In this document: positions 1 to 10,220 of the stretch, one piece after another
Layout of the letters: each line of letters starts with the position of its first letter
Position numbering within the stretch: position 1 is the first letter of the stretch
DNA from: Limnephilus marmoratus
Lineage: Eukaryota; Arthropoda; Insecta; Trichoptera; Limnephilidae
Assembly (NCBI GenBank): GCA_917880885.1
Contig: OU862919.1
Coordinates: 11,240,001 to 11,304,000, forward strand
Length of the DNA stretch: 64,000 nucleotides
Direction: 5' to 3'
Translations under genes and position numbers: made by a program
Notes under the pieces: model-generated
Databases searched by the model: none
Seen by the model: the letters and a program-made list of their open reading frames with translations, nothing else
What the model was told of the DNA's origin: nothing

Positions 1-83
1 CCAACTCCAAATTATTTAAATTAATTCATGACGCGTTGTGTAATTTGAAACTGATTATTTACTATAAGTAATAATTATTAGCC

Positions 84-246
84 TGAAACACTCATCTATA
101 TTGAAAAAATCTCCCGAGAAAAGATACATGCCGCCGACGGGATTCGAACCCGCGTCCTTCTGATTTCCGGTCAACTGCTCTTATCCACTAAGTTATGTCG
201 GCTTATCTTCTGCCCGCCAAATAATTCAATATATACTAGTGTTTCA
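84..246. repeat. Small foldback unit enclosing a tRNA-like sequence
   Basis: Imperfect inverted repeats of about 22 bp lie at 84-105 and 225-246. Both arms read TGAAACACT, then five variable bases, then ATATTGAA when read inward. Between them is the tRNA-like sequence at 130-202. This looks like a very small MITE-like unit with a tRNA-like core. No clean target duplication was seen. Confidence 0.4.
130..202 (-). tRNA. tRNA-like sequence, probably a tRNA pseudogene or SINE head
   Basis: On the minus strand there is an A-box-like D arm (CTTA-GTGGA-TAAG), an anticodon arm whose loop CCGGAAA would give anticodon GGA (Ser type), and a clear T arm with GGGTTCGAATCCC. The acceptor pairs at only five of seven positions and base 33 is C rather than T. 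A run of T lies about 20 bases downstream, as for a Pol III terminator. There is no intron. Imperfect pairing and the surrounding inverted repeats favour a pseudogene or mobile tRNA-derived unit over a working tRNA gene. Confidence 0.4.
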
Positions 247-676
247 TTCAACAATTACTGCTTATTACATTTTTCCATCTGCAAACATAGAACTTTATTT
301 TATATGAGAAAGGCATTGTAAGAGCTAAATCAAATTATGTCTACATTTTTTGGTGAAATACTCCTGTAATCGACCGGAGACGCGCGAAAAAAATATTTCG
401 AAATATATATGTTTGTCTGCAATTTTGACCCTTCTATGTACGGAATTTGTATGAAGAACAAGGTCAGAATCGCTTGCGCCAACATTACCCCATAAGAAGG
501 GTAAAAATTTCATTCACCTTGCAACCCCAGAATATTTTTAAACGATTTTATCTGTGGCATGAAAATGTCAAATTTTCCGCGAATTTTATCTGTCAAAAGT
601 CGATGAGTGTTCCTCGACTAAAACATCGTAAAACCTATTAATTTACGTAATTCAAGTAATGTTGTTTTGCTACATT
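247..676. other. AT-rich sequence, no feature recognised
   Basis: Only short open frames without recognisable motifs are present. I see no repeat or gene signal here. Confidence 0.5.
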
Positions 677-898
677 ATTTTTTTTATTTTTTTTTTTTAT
701 TGTTTTTATTTCTTGCTATAGCAATCCCGATGAGTTACAGAACTCATTTTAGGACAGGAGGAACATACAAATCATGGGTGGGAGGTAATAGTTAAAATTT
801 TACATAGGAATTTGGATATTAAAATATAAGATTCACATACAATGTAGAAGAAAAATAAAAGACAGGTTGAGTAGAATAAACAGCAATGGAAAACAATT

Positions 899-902
899 AA
901 AG
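899..902. repeat. Target-site duplication of the Gypsy element, left copy
   Basis: AAAG directly before the LTR terminus TGTAGC matches AAAG at 5002-5005 directly after the other LTR. Confidence 0.8.
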
Positions 903-1138
903 TGTAGCAATTGAACGTGCTACGTAAACACAGTTAAAAGAAAGCTCTAGAATCATCGGTTGATAGTTTTTTTATGTGCCATTAAAATTTTCACAATGTT
1001 ATCAACATATGGAGTGTGACAGTTAAAAAAATAATAATCAGTACAATTTGTTTCAGCTTGCTGTTCAAAAGAATTGGAATTTGAATTGCTTGAATTTGAA
1101 TTCTTAAGTAAGTACTTCTCACAGCGCAGGTAGCTACA
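903..1138 (-). repeat. Gypsy 3' LTR
   Basis: 236 bp, termini TGTAGC and GCTACA on both strands, no difference seen from the copy at 4766-5001. It is the 3' LTR because the element reads on the minus strand. Confidence 0.92.
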
Positions 1139-1152
1139 GTACTCCCTCCCCA
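1139..1152 (-). other. Polypurine tract of the Gypsy element
   Basis: Read on the minus strand this is TGGGGAGGGAGTAC, directly upstream of the 3' LTR start. It fits the plus-strand primer of reverse transcription. Confidence 0.7.
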
Positions 1153-1189
1153 GACAACGCAGACATGGCTGCGGTGGAAAGAGGAATAG

Positions 1190-4100
1190 TCAGATACCGA
1201 GGTGATCGGGAAATCGAACCCGCCTTCCAGAACGAGTGGTTGTGTGTGTCCGATCCTTACTGCCATCGAACAACGGAAGGGTTGGTTGTGATGTGGCGGC
1301 TGGTGACTCTGATGCGGTTTGCGAGTGTGATGTGAAACTCTCAAGATCTTGAGCAACGTATGCTGGTTTAAGGCGGTCGATGCTCACGGTGATTTCCTTC
1401 CCTTTTACCAGTATGGTATATGTTCGTTCGTGCCGACGAACGACTTTATGAGGGCCACTGTAGGGTTGTTGAAGCGGGCTCTTGACTGTGTCGTCCCTCA
1501 GAAAGACGTGAGAAGCTGTGGGAAGATTTTGGAAGACGAAACGATGTCCATAACCATGGCGGGTACCTTCAACTGGTCTCAGCTTGTTGAAATGTTTCCG
1601 TAGTTCCTTGAGGAAGCTTCCGGTGTCGTCGTTAACATTAGGTCGTGCTGTACATAGAAATTCGCCGGGTAAGCGGAGCGGCTCGCCGTATACTAGCTCG
1701 GCTGAGGTTGTCGCGAGGTCATCTCTCCAAGCTGCTCTGATTCCCATGAGTACGGTGGGAAGTGTTTCCGTCCAACGGTTATTCTGATGGCACATGATCG
1801 CTGCTTTCAGTTGACGATGAAATCGTTCCACCATGCCATTTGCTGCGGGGTGGTATGCAGTTGTATGGATTTGCGTCGTGCCTGCCAGGAAATTCAACTG
1901 CCTGAACAGCCTCGACTCAAATTGTCTCCCTTGGTCCGTAGTAATGCGGAGTGGAGTGCCGAATCTTGTTATCCAGCCCTTGTAGAAAGCACGCGCCACT
2001 GTTTCAGCCTCTTGGTCTGGGATCGGGAATGCCTCTGGCCATCTCGTGAATCTGTCTACGCACGTGAGACAGTATCGGCATCCTTCTGAAGAAGGCATGA
2101 CGATTATGTCGATGTGGACGTGCTCGAATCTAGCGGAGGGTCTGGGAAAGGCTCCCAGGGGTGCTGACACGTGCCGTGTAATCTTGCTTCGTTGGCATTG
2201 AAGGCAATTGCGTGCGAGCTTAATAGTCTCAGCTTTAATGGCCGGCCAGACATAACGTTGAGTTATGAGCTTAACCGTGGCCTTAATTCCAGGGTGAGCC
2301 AGCTGATGGACCGCATTGAATGCCGCAGGTCTGAACTTCTTCGTGACGAAGGGTCTGGCTATGGTAGTTGAGACGTCACAGTAGAGATGCGCGTCAGTAC
2401 CCGGAATATTAATCTTTTTAAGTTGTAGGCTAGAACTTCCTTGCAAGTGTTGTTCCAGTTCAGGGTCGCACATCTGGTCAGCTGCCAGCGCTGCGTAGTC
2501 CAGAGGAGTATCTATCGTCTCGACCCTGGAGAGAGCATCCGCGACGATGTTGTCTTTTCCGGAGACGTGTCGGATGTCAGTTGTGAACTGGCTGATATAG
2601 TCCAGATGATGGAATTGCCTTGGTGAGCATTTGTCTGCTTTTTGTTGGAAGGCGAACGTGATAGGCTTATGGTCTGTAAATATGGTGAACGACCTGCCTT
2701 CCACCATGTGGCGAAAGTATTTCACAGCGAGATAGATGGCTAGTAGTTCTCTGTCGTATGCGCCATATTTCTTTTCAGCTGCCGAAAACTTCTTCGAAAA
2801 GAATGCTAGAGGCTCCCAGTGACCTGCGACGAATTGGTGGAGTGCGGCACCGGCTGTAGTATCAGACGCGTCGCTGACGATAGAGAGTGGGGCGTCGCAC
2901 TTCGGGTGAACGAGCAGGGTTGCCTGGGCCAGAGCTTCCTTGCACTTGCTGAAAGCTTCTACTGTTTCGGCAGTCCAGGACACGAGTTGTTTGCCTTTTT
3001 GGTTCCCTTTTAGGAGGTCATTGAGTGGAGCTTGTGTCCTCGCGGCATTGGGAATGAATCTTCTGTAAAAATTTATTGCTCCCAGGAAACGGCGGAGATC
3101 CTTGATGGAAGCTGGTTGGCTGTAGTTGTTGATGGCCTCCACTTTATCTGGGAGGGGTGAAGTGCCAGCGTCGGACACCGAGTATCCTAGGAATTTGACC
3201 TTAGTCAGGCCGAAATGGCATTTGGCGGTGTTGATGACAACACCATATTCCTGCAGGCGCTGGAATAATATCTTGAGGTGGGCTAGGTGCTCTTCCTCTG
3301 ACGTTGAGGCAATAAGGATGTCGTCTATGTAGGCGTAACAGAAATCTAAGCCTCTGGTAACCTCGTCCATGAAGCGTTGGAAGGTCTGGGCTGCGTTGCG
3401 GAGGCCGAAAGACATCACCGGAAATTCGAAGAGTCCGAATGGCGTAGTGATTGCTGTTTTCGGAATGTCCTCGGGAGCCACAGGGATTTGATTATATGCC
3501 CGCACCAGATCAATCGTTGAGAAGATCTTGGTGCCGCTCAGTGCCTGTGCAAAATCTTGGATGTGGCGTACGGGGTATCTGTCCGGAATAGTTCTGGCGT
3601 TCAATCTTCTATAATCGCCACATGGTCTCCACTGGTCGTCCTTCTTGGGTACCATGTGCAAGGGAGATGCCCAAGAGCTCTCGGAAGGTCGAGCGATTCC
3701 GAGACGGACCATGGCCTCGAACTCCTTCTTGGCGCGTTTTAACTTGTCAGGAGCAAGGCGTCGTGGGCGTTCGACTGTTGGAGGTCCTGGCGTGGTGTTA
3801 ATATGGTGCAGTGTTGCGTGACGAACTTCCCTCCTGGCGCCGTCAGGGCGAGTGATGTCAGGAAACTGTTGAAGAAGCTTATGATACGGGGATGTTCCTG
3901 TGACCATCTTAATGGAAGCGATCTTGTTGTCGCTTCGTTTTCCCGTGATGGTCAAATTCGTCACCTGGTCCAGCAGCCGTTTATTTCGGACATCCACCAG
4001 TAGCTCGTACTTGGCGAGAAAGTCTGCCCCGATGATTGGCCTGGAGACGTCTGCAATGACGAAGCTCCAAGTAAAGTCGCGTCGCAATCCCAGATCCAGG

Positions 4101-4444
4101 TTGAGCGTTAGGCTGCCATAAGTAGCGATTGTGCTGCCATTTGCTGCTGCCAGTTCGTATGTCGCTTTAGTGGGGCGTCCCTGGACAAGTCGTTGTGGGA
4201 AAACGCAGAGATCTGCGCCGGTGTCTATAAGAAATTGGGTACGGGTTACCCTGTCGGTAACAAAAAGGCGACTGACTTGGTTGGGGCTGGTGCTGGTCGC
4301 CATCAGTTTGGGCCCCGCGCGTTTTCCTGCTGGAAGTTGCAGGGTTTGGTGCACTTGCTTGCCTTCGTCCCATACTTCCAGTGGTACCAGCATGTTCCCT
4401 CGGGCTGACGACCTCTGGACCGACTGCGGGAACGATTGCTCCAA
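1190..4444 (-). CDS. pol: Gypsy Pol polyprotein (protease, RT, RNase H, integrase)
   Basis: 1084 codons without interruption. Residue positions are approximate. Protease has the active site [10 protein letters not shown] near 74-76. RT shows [32 protein letters not shown] and the catalytic [11 protein letters not shown] near 372. RNase H follows with [17 protein letters not shown] and [10 protein letters not shown]. Integrase begins with an HHCC finger (HQLAHPG ... CLQCQRSK), then catalytic-core blocks [17 protein letters not shown] and [14 protein letters not shown], ending in a [12 protein letters not shown] C-terminal region. The frame is -1 relative to gag and overlaps it by 142 bp, so Pol is probably made as a Gag-Pol fusion by frameshifting; the first methionine need not be a real start. 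The enzyme set looks complete. Confidence 0.93.
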   Translation of the reverse strand: MEQSFPQSVQRSSARGNMLVPLEVWDEGKQVHQTLQLPAGKRAGPKLMATSTSPNQVSRLFVTDRVTRTQFLIDTGADLCVFPQRLVQGRPTKATYELAAANGSTIATYGSLTLNLDLGLRRDFTWSFVIADVSRPIIGADFLAKYELLVDVRNKRLLDQVTNLTITGKRSDNKIASIKMVTGTSPYHKLLQQFPDITRPDGARREVRHATLHHINTTPGPPTVERPRRLAPDKLKRAKKEFEAMVRLGIARPSESSWASPLHMVPKKDDQWRPCGDYRRLNARTIPDRYPVRHIQDFAQALSGTKIFSTIDLVRAYNQIPVAPEDIPKTAITTPFGLFEFPVMSFGLRNAAQTFQRFMDEVTRGLDFCYAYIDDILIASTSEEEHLAHLKILFQRLQEYGVVINTAKCHFGLTKVKFLGYSVSDAGTSPLPDKVEAINNYSQPASIKDLRRFLGAINFYRRFIPNAARTQAPLNDLLKGNQKGKQLVSWTAETVEAFSKCKEALAQATLLVHPKCDAPLSIVSDASDTTAGAALHQFVAGHWEPLAFFSKKFSAAEKKYGAYDRELLAIYLAVKYFRHMVEGRSFTIFTDHKPITFAFQQKADKCSPRQFHHLDYISQFTTDIRHVSGKDNIVADALSRVETIDTPLDYAALAADQMCDPELEQHLQGSSSLQLKKINIPGTDAHLYCDVSTTIARPFVTKKFRPAAFNAVHQLAHPGIKATVKLITQRYVWPAIKAETIKLARNCLQCQRSKITRHVSAPLGAFPRPSARFEHVHIDIIVMPSSEGCRYCLTCVDRFTRWPEAFPIPDQEAETVARAFYKGWITRFGTPLRITTDQGRQFESRLFRQLNFLAGTTQIHTTAYHPAANGMVERFHRQLKAAIMCHQNNRWTETLPTVLMGIRAAWRDDLATTSAELVYGEPLRLPGEFLCTARPNVNDDTGSFLKELRKHFNKLRPVEGTRHGYGHRFVFQNLPTASHVFLRDDTVKSPLQQPYSGPHKVVRRHERTYTILVKGKEITVSIDRLKPAYVAQDLESFTSHSQTASESPAATSQPTLPLFDGSKDRTHTTTRSGRRVRFPDHLGI

Positions 4445-4614
4445 CGATGCGGGGTGGCGCTCCTCCTATGCTGGCCAGAGCGTAGTGTCGAAACTTCGCG
4501 CCTCAAAGTAGCGAGCTCTTGTTGGAGAGGCTGCATCAACCGCTCCATCCGTGTTAGTAGTGGCTGATTGATGGGTTTACCCATTTCCTCGGATGTACCG
4601 CTCGTGAGGGACAT
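4303..4614 (-). CDS. gag: Truncated Gypsy Gag (nucleocapsid end only)
   Basis: About 103 codons from the ATG at 4614; an upstream in-frame ATG at 4695 would give 130. The N-terminal half has a coiled-coil-like stretch ([19 protein letters not shown]), followed by an Arg/Ser-rich segment and a C-terminal knuckle with [18 protein letters not shown]. This C-x2-H pattern is known from arthropod Mag-like Gypsy elements. The capsid core, normally 200 or more residues, is absent, so this Gag should not assemble particles alone. The stop TGA at 4303-4305 follows the heptamer CCCAAAC. An internal deletion inherited from the parent copy is the likely cause. Confidence 0.75.
   Translation of the reverse strand: MSLTSGTSEEMGKPINQPLLTRMERLMQPLQQELATLRREVSTLRSGQHRRSATPHRWSNRSRSRSRGRQPEGTCWYHWKYGTKASKCTKPCNFQQENARGPN
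4306..4312 (-). promoter_or_regulatory. Likely -1 ribosomal frameshift site (CCCAAAC)
   Basis: On the minus strand the gag frame reads C CCA AAC TGA, a canonical X-XXY-YYZ heptamer touching the gag stop. Slipping back one base enters the pol frame. The overlapping heptamer GGGCCCA just upstream also fits the pattern. Whether a stimulatory structure follows was not determined. Confidence 0.65.
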
Positions 4615-4714
4615 GATGATGATGATTGGTGCGCGAAATTTATCACCGAAGAGTTTATTTCGTGCGCGACGTGCTCGCGGTAGACGTACTTGCACGCGTC
4701 GTGTTCACTGTCGG

Positions 4715-4770
4715 ATTCACAAATGTAAACTTCGTGGTCACTAATGTGAACGTCGGGGTCACCAATGTAG
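4715..4770. repeat. Short degenerate tandem repeat overlapping the Gypsy primer site
   Basis: On the plus strand a unit of about 20 bp recurs: TCACAAATGTAAACTTCGTGG, TCACTAATGTGAACGTCGGGG, TCACCAATGT. The last unit runs into the LTR terminus. Confidence 0.55.
4750..4764 (-). other. Primer binding site, tRNA-Trp type
   Basis: One base inside the 5' LTR the minus strand reads TGGTGACCCCGACGT, complementary to the 3' end of arthropod/vertebrate tRNA-Trp (...ACGTCGGGGTCACCA). The match breaks after 15 bases. Identification is from remembered tRNA sequence. Confidence 0.7.
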
Positions 4771-5001
4771 CAATTGAACGTGCTACGTAAACACAGTTAA
4801 AAGAAAGCTCTAGAATCATCGGTTGATAGTTTTTTTATGTGCCATTAAAATTTTCACAATGTTATCAACATATGGAGTGTGACAGTTAAAAAAATAATAA
4901 TCAGTACAATTTGTTTCAGCTTGCTGTTCAAAAGAATTGGAATTTGAATTGCTTGAATTTGAATTCTTAAGTAAGTACTTCTCACAGCGCAGGTAGCTAC
5001 A
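4766..5001 (-). repeat. Gypsy 5' LTR
   Basis: 236 bp, TG...CA ends, apparently identical to 903-1138, followed by AAAG at 5002-5005 (target duplication). Confidence 0.92.
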
Positions 5002-5005
5002 AAAG
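5002..5005. repeat. Target-site duplication of the Gypsy element, right copy
   Basis: AAAG, matching 899-902. Confidence 0.8.
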
Positions 5006-5102
5006 AAAAGGGAACAAGGTTATACAGATATGGATGATTACAAACTTAATGGAAAAGAAAAGAAGAGAAAAGAGACAAGACAATTGAAACATGACAAGAA
5101 AA

Positions 5103-6590
5103 TTACAAAGTTTCATCCTTATACATACTTAAAAAATATTCTTTTAAAGCATTACTCTGATTTTTTTTATTTTGCTGAATTCCCTTGTACATATCTGGTA
5201 GCGAATTATATAGTGTATAGGCAACATAGTTCAGAGATTTTATCCCATATTTTGTAGTGTGTGTTTGAGGTATGCGGATTTTATTGCTATTTCGAGTATT
5301 GTGAGTGTGGATGTCTTGATTGTAAAGTGGCTTGATGTTAGTGTGAGTTGATTGTTGGGTAATTTGTAGGATGGTGCTTGTGATTTCATGTTTAGGAAGG
5401 ACTGTGATTGGAAGAATACCGGAAACTGAATAGATGTCTCTGACATGGGTGTCCCATGGAAGTCCAAAAACATTTCTGAGAGCTCGGTTTTGAACCACCT
5501 GCAGATCAGCTATCAATTTCTTTGAGGCAAATCCCCAGATACAGCAGAGATAAGAAAGGTGTGAATGTACCATGGCGTAGTACACTGATGTTAATAAAGG
5601 TACGGGTAGTAATCCTTGGAGTCTATAAAGTACACCAGTTATGGGTGTAATTTTCTCCTTTACATGATTTATGTGGAGATCCCACGAAAGTTGGGAATCT
5701 ACGATCAGGCCCAGATATTTTGTGCTCATTTTCTTTTCGAGGCAGTTATCACCAACTTTGATATTGAGGCTGATATTTTTCTTGTTGCCAAAAAGTATAT
5801 AATGAGTTTTTTTTACGTTAAGAGTTAGTTTGTTTATTCTTAACCAGCTTGTGAGTTTAGAAATATCAGCATTCATTTCCGTTTCAAGCTCCGCTAGGTT
5901 CAGTTTGTTGTAAAAAATTACTGTATCGTCCGCATAGAGTTGCAGAGTTCCTTTAATACCCCACTTTGTTATGTCATTCACATAGATAAGAAATAGCAAC
6001 GGTCCAAGAATTGATCCCTGTGGCACTCCACATGTTATTTTACCCAACTCACTCGTTTCTCCTCCCAGTTCTACTGCCGAGAAGCGATTTGATAGGTAAG
6101 ATCGGAGAAGTTCCAGAGGAGTACCAACAATACCCAAATGTTTCAGTTTTTCGATCAATACGTTATGATCCACCGTGTCAAACGCCTTCTTTAGATCAAT
6201 AAATATTGCCGCCGTAAAATCCCCGTGATCAATATGTTTCTGTATATTTGATATAAAATCAAAAGCTGCACATTTAGTGTTAGATCGTCGTCTGAAACCG
6301 TATTGTTTTGACGTGAGAATTTTGTTGTGTTCGAGATATTTCAATAGTCTTTCTTTAATGATACATTCAAATATTTTAGAGATAGCTGGAAGTATAGAGA
6401 TTGGACGATAATTTTGGACATTTTTTTTGCATTCGTCTTTATGAATAGGAATTATTTTAGCAATTTTTAGTTTGTCTGGAAAGATACCTTTTGATAGAGA
6501 GAGATTTATTAAGAATACAAGGTCATCTGCCAGTTCCTCCTTGCAATTTTTGAGAAGGAGAGAGGAAGAATTTATTGTTCTAGGAATGTG
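5103..6590 (-). pseudogene. LINE reverse transcriptase, N-terminally truncated
   Basis: An open frame of about 495 codons encodes the RT and C-terminal region of a non-LTR retrotransposon. It has no endonuclease and no true start codon, because the copy is 5'-truncated. Visible RT motifs are NYRPISILP, the first catalytic block FIDLKKAFDTVDHN, GVPQGSILGPLLFL, and the active site YADDTVIFY at about 5932. A conserved C-terminal block follows (KYLGLIVDSQLSW, then NSLPDMYKGI). No internal stop or frameshift was noticed, so the copy is fairly young. RT copies the element RNA at the nicked target, but this copy cannot act alone. The motif style fits CR1/L2/Daphne-like or Jockey-like LINEs; the exact clade needs a tree. 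Confidence 0.85.
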
Positions 6591-6888
6591 TTTCGGTCAA
6601 TAAAATATACGATAGCTCAAAATTAATCCACAAAACATTCAATTCAAAATTCAAAATGGTGTTTGTTAGGAAATTTCCGTATTTTTCCTGGATTTTGATG
6701 GCCTTTGACAAGCTCGTCACATATTAATTATTATTTTTAATTGATAAACTAATGTTTAAAACAAGATTTATATTTTTAGGAGATTTTGCATTTACAATTC
6801 CTTTCTCATATAAAATAAAGTTGGTTGATGCGAAATGCGAGTATATTAAATTTAAGAAATATGAAAAAAGTCATTTAAGTAATATATT

Positions 6889-7385
6889 TGGGAGGCTGGT
6901 ATACCGCCGCCCCGGGAACCGTTTATTGGACAGCCCGCTGCCGTAGGTCACCCCAATTCGCTACATTTGGTCAGTTTTGCGGGGGTTTCCGGGTTGATGT
7001 GGTGAGGTTTGTCCGGGTCTTGGCGGTGTATCTATCTGCCTGTCAGCTGCGTGGCAGGCCAGATCGGGAGAGACTGGTTGTTGATTCATACGTTGACACT
7101 CCTCGAGACACTGACCCCCAGATTCCCACCCATTCTTCTCACGAACTTCCTTTTCAGAACTTCCTTACATTCCTTTAAATAAATTTAAAAAAAAACCCTC
7201 CACACAGATCCCCTAAGATGACACCCTAGAGAAATTATTTTCCTCAGGGCCTTTTGTGTAGAGCTAATGTAAAAAAAATACTTCTTCAAAAGACCCCCGA
7301 CACAGCATTCCCAAAGATGATAGACGCCCTGAGGGGAATTATGTACATATACCAATTCGGTGATCAAAACAATAACCATTGAGAC
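6889..7385. repeat. Dispersed SINE-like repeat R1, diverged copy
   Basis: Shares long stretches with 21531-21890: ACCGCCGCC near the left end, the GGGTCTTGGCGG block, GTGGCAGGCCAGATCGGGAG, and CACTGACCCCCAGATTCC. The right part (TCAGGGCCTTTTGTGTAGAG) resembles 9560-9600. Old, without coding potential. Confidence 0.6.
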
Positions 7386-7417
7386 TATGGAACCCTTAAA
7401 TAGGGAAATTCTAGAAT

Positions 7418-7945
7418 GTTTTTTTTTATTTTTGAAACATTTAACAAGGTTATAATTTTACAACATAATATAACATCAATATTTCAAACACTCTCCTAAT
7501 AAAGCAGCTGCTTGTGTTTAGGAGAGGACAACTAAATATTTTTATATCTGTTTAAATTAAAACAAAACATATTAGTAACTTAACAAAAAAATATTAGTGA
7601 TTTTATGAGAAAATACGGATAAAAGTAATAAAAATATAGGTAAGTTAATAAATGATTCAAAGAATTGATAAGGCAAAAACATATTTCTAAACAATAAGTA
7701 AAGTTATGAGGAGGTACTAAAGTATTTTAATTTTTTTTTATATATTTGTCGTAGTTTACTTCCAATCGTATGTCAAGGGGTAATGTATTAAATAATTTTA
7801 TACCCTTGAATATATAGTAATGCTGTGCTGTTGTGGTTCGTACTAGTGGCACGATTAGTCCTCTAACAGATATTATTCTTTTACTAATATTTAATTGTGG
7901 TAATTTATTTTTATTAAAGAAATCTTTATGTAATTGTAGTAGTGG
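7418..7945 (-). pseudogene. LINE remnant: last part of the ORF plus 3' UTR
   Basis: The minus strand from about 7945 to 7735 translates to a recognisable LINE C-terminus, with TTTAQHYYIFKGIKLFN and TLPLDIRLEVNYDKYIKK. A frameshift at the A-run near 7735 precedes the end. The 3' UTR contains a perfect 9-bp stem (CTCTCCTAA at 7491-7499 with TTAGGAGAG at 7518-7526) enclosing the palindrome AGCAGCTGCT. An A-rich tail is seen as the T-run near 7420-7436. RT core and endonuclease are missing, so it is a short 5'-truncated copy of a LINE related to the others here. Confidence 0.7.
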
Positions 7946-8937
7946 TTATTATGTAGTTGTAGGTTAAAGGAAATGCGGTAAAAGAAAACAAAAGGTAAAG
8001 TACATACTGACTGAACTGGTTGAAAACCAAAGCAAAAGCAATTTACGAACTTTCAGGAAACATTTCAACTCTAGTTGTTAATCTTTCTCCAGAACTATGT
8101 TCGTAGATACTTCTCACACGTAATGAAATAGGTACACTGTCGGTACATTTTTTTAATGACTTAAAATTCTAGCTCATGTCGAAAAAGGAGCTCGAGAACC
8201 TAGATTATATCAATTGTGAACGTCCAACATCTTTCATAGAAAGTACCCACAAAAGGTTTTTTATTCCTTACATTTTCGTGAAAATTGTTAAGAACTCGAA
8301 CTTCCTTTGTACACACGAGTGCCTCACCATAAGTTGTGGGATTTCTTTCAATGGTATCGAGTATCGGTGTTATTAGAGACGTCAATTTATCGTAGAAGGT
8401 TACGCACTAGGCACTTCTTTGTGCCACCTATATAACGGTAATGGTTCATATTTCAAATAAAATCTGGAGAAATAATTGACGTGTAGCTTTTGGATTTTTA
8501 TTTAGTAGAATTCCACTTTAACCACAATATAGAACAAAGAAGTACGAAATAAATGCCTTACGAACACATTCCGTGATCAAAATATTTGGCTAATCGGGAT
8601 ATTTCCGATACAAAACCGTGTGTTTACCAAGATATCAAATTGAATAGAGATCTACGACATCAGGTGAATATGAGGCAGAGCGCGTGCCAAATTTGTATGA
8701 AAGTTTATAATATTCTTCTCGTATTAACTCCTAGCTTACGATATTTTTTCCTAGAAAATTATTTTAATTCGATATTTATTTGAAGTGCGTATATTTTTAG
8801 GATGAACTTTTAATAGTAAATTCCGATTTCTTGATTTTTCGGGGGTCTGCGCTTTTACCATTTTCAAAAAAGCGTTATTTCCTAACCTAAGGACGGTTGT
8901 TTTGCAGATTTTGAACAATTCTAAAATTTTAAATGTT
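7946..8937. other. AT-rich sequence, no feature recognised
   Basis: No supported gene, RNA or repeat. Short open frames at 8176-8385 and 8586-8783 show no family motif. Confidence 0.5.
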
Positions 8938-9185
8938 AATTTTCAAGTTCCGTGAAAGTTCTATTAAAGTTCAGTTTTATTTCAGTTATATGGAACAACT
9001 GACCAATAAAATGATATAATAACATAATTTCAATATAACTTTAACAAAACTTAAAAATTTACTTTGAAATTTGGACAACTCATCAAATTTCGAAGTTTAT
9101 TTTTAAGTTCTGTAAAAGTTCTAATAAAGTTCGTTTTTTTTTTTTATTTATTTCTGATATGTAAAATGATATAATAATAGAACCT
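8938..9185. repeat. Diverged local duplication
   Basis: The block near 8940-9030 (AAGTTCCGTGAAAGTTC, AAATGATATAATAA) recurs in diverged form near 9113-9185 (AAGTTCTGTAAAAGTTC, AAATGATATAATAA), about 175 bp apart. Confidence 0.5.
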
Positions 9186-9224
9186 TAACCAAACTAAAAA
9201 AATAAATTTGACTTTTTTAGGTGA

Positions 9225-9600
9225 ATATCGCATAAGAGTCCCAACTGCTCCCAACCGCCTGCAGCCAGTGGTACTATGGCATCCCCAATAGCGGTATGTT
9301 GTAAGCCTGAAGGCAAGTGGAAAGGGGAAGGAGAAGGAGATGGAGAAGTGGAAGATATGAAAGTACCTGGCACCAAACTAGATTCTCCAACCGGATTTTC
9401 TCGACCCATCGCCTTGCACCACAGTAGGAGGGTGGATTCATAAATCCGTCACTCCTAGATAAATTAAACCCCAAGATTCCTACCCAACCCTCATATTTCC
9501 TTCCTTGTACTTCCTCTTCTTTATTTCATGACATAGGCCCAATAGGAATTTCTTTTATTCAGGGCCTCCTAAGTGGAACTAATATATATAGAAAAAAAGA
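9225..9600 (-). repeat. SINE-like repeat R1, copy in inverse orientation to 47.7 kb
   Basis: The reverse complement of 9230-9380 matches 47740-47875, including CCAGGTACTT, GGGGATGCCATAGT and GGGAGCAG. The right part shares GATTCATAAATCCGTCACTCCT with 21790-21810. This links the pieces into one dispersed family. Confidence 0.6.
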
Positions 9601-9959
9601 TCATAAAAACTTCAGTTTTTTTTTTCTCGAAATTAACATTATCCACTCGAGAAATTAGAAATTTCTACATTTCATTGTGAACGTAGATCAATCACAGGTT
9701 CCCTTTGGAGTTCGTTTACCTGTCGAAGTTTCAATTACATCGGACAATGGTGAATCGAGTATTCAAAGGAAATGGAATATTTGATTCACGAGTGACGTTA
9801 TGGCATATGAGGAGCACGGTAGGCATTTTTAGGAATTTTCAATCTCGTGGACAACAAAACTAAAACTTAGACATGTTGCAACACTTTGTGATAGTCGTGA
9901 CAAATTATTTTCTATGGTTCAATAAGTAAAAAGATTTTAATAAAAAAAAAAATCATTAT

Positions 9960-10220
9960 GCTTAACACAAGGACAATTTATAACGTTGAGTCAGTGAAAC
10001 AGCTTAACTGCTCTGTTGTGAGATCGCAGCTTGAATATGCATCTCCTGTTTGGTCTCCTATTTATTACTTGCAACTTATGTCGCTTGGTTAAAGTACAAA
10101 GGAAGTTACTTAGATACGTTCAATACAAATTGAGACAACCTGTAATCGATATCTGTTACAATACTTTAATTTCTTATCTGAAACTACCACTACCTACTAC
10201 CCGATATTCTTATTCTTAAG
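9960..10220 (+). pseudogene. LINE remnant (RT C-terminal region)
   Basis: Two frames together give the LINE C-terminal signature: LEYASPVWSPIYY near 10030-10070, then, after a frameshift, KVQRKLLRYVQYKLRQP near 10095-10140. Only this short stretch survives. Confidence 0.6.

Larger units (their letters stand above)
903..5001 (-). mobile_element. Ty3/Gypsy LTR retrotransposon with defective gag
   Basis: A 4.1-kb element on the minus strand with two 236-bp LTRs that look identical, a 4-bp target duplication AAAG, a tRNA-Trp primer site, a polypurine tract and an intact 1084-codon pol. Order in pol is protease, RT, RNase H, integrase, the Ty3/Gypsy order. Gag is only about 103 codons: it keeps the C-terminal zinc-knuckle part but lacks the capsid region. 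Identical LTRs point to a recent insertion, so the shortened genome was probably mobilised in trans. No env-like frame is present. Confidence 0.92.
677..6600 (-). mobile_element. 5'-truncated Jockey/CR1-group LINE split by a Gypsy insertion
   Basis: The element runs on the minus strand. Reverse transcriptase codons span about 6590-5103. The 3' UTR continues to 5002, is interrupted by the Gypsy element at 903-5001, and resumes at 902 down to an A-rich tail seen as the T-rich run at about 677-711. The 5' end is lost near 6600, inside the reverse transcriptase, the usual truncation of LINE copies made by target-primed reverse transcription. Without the Gypsy insert the copy would be about 1.8 kb. 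The clade is inferred from RT motifs only. Confidence 0.8.
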
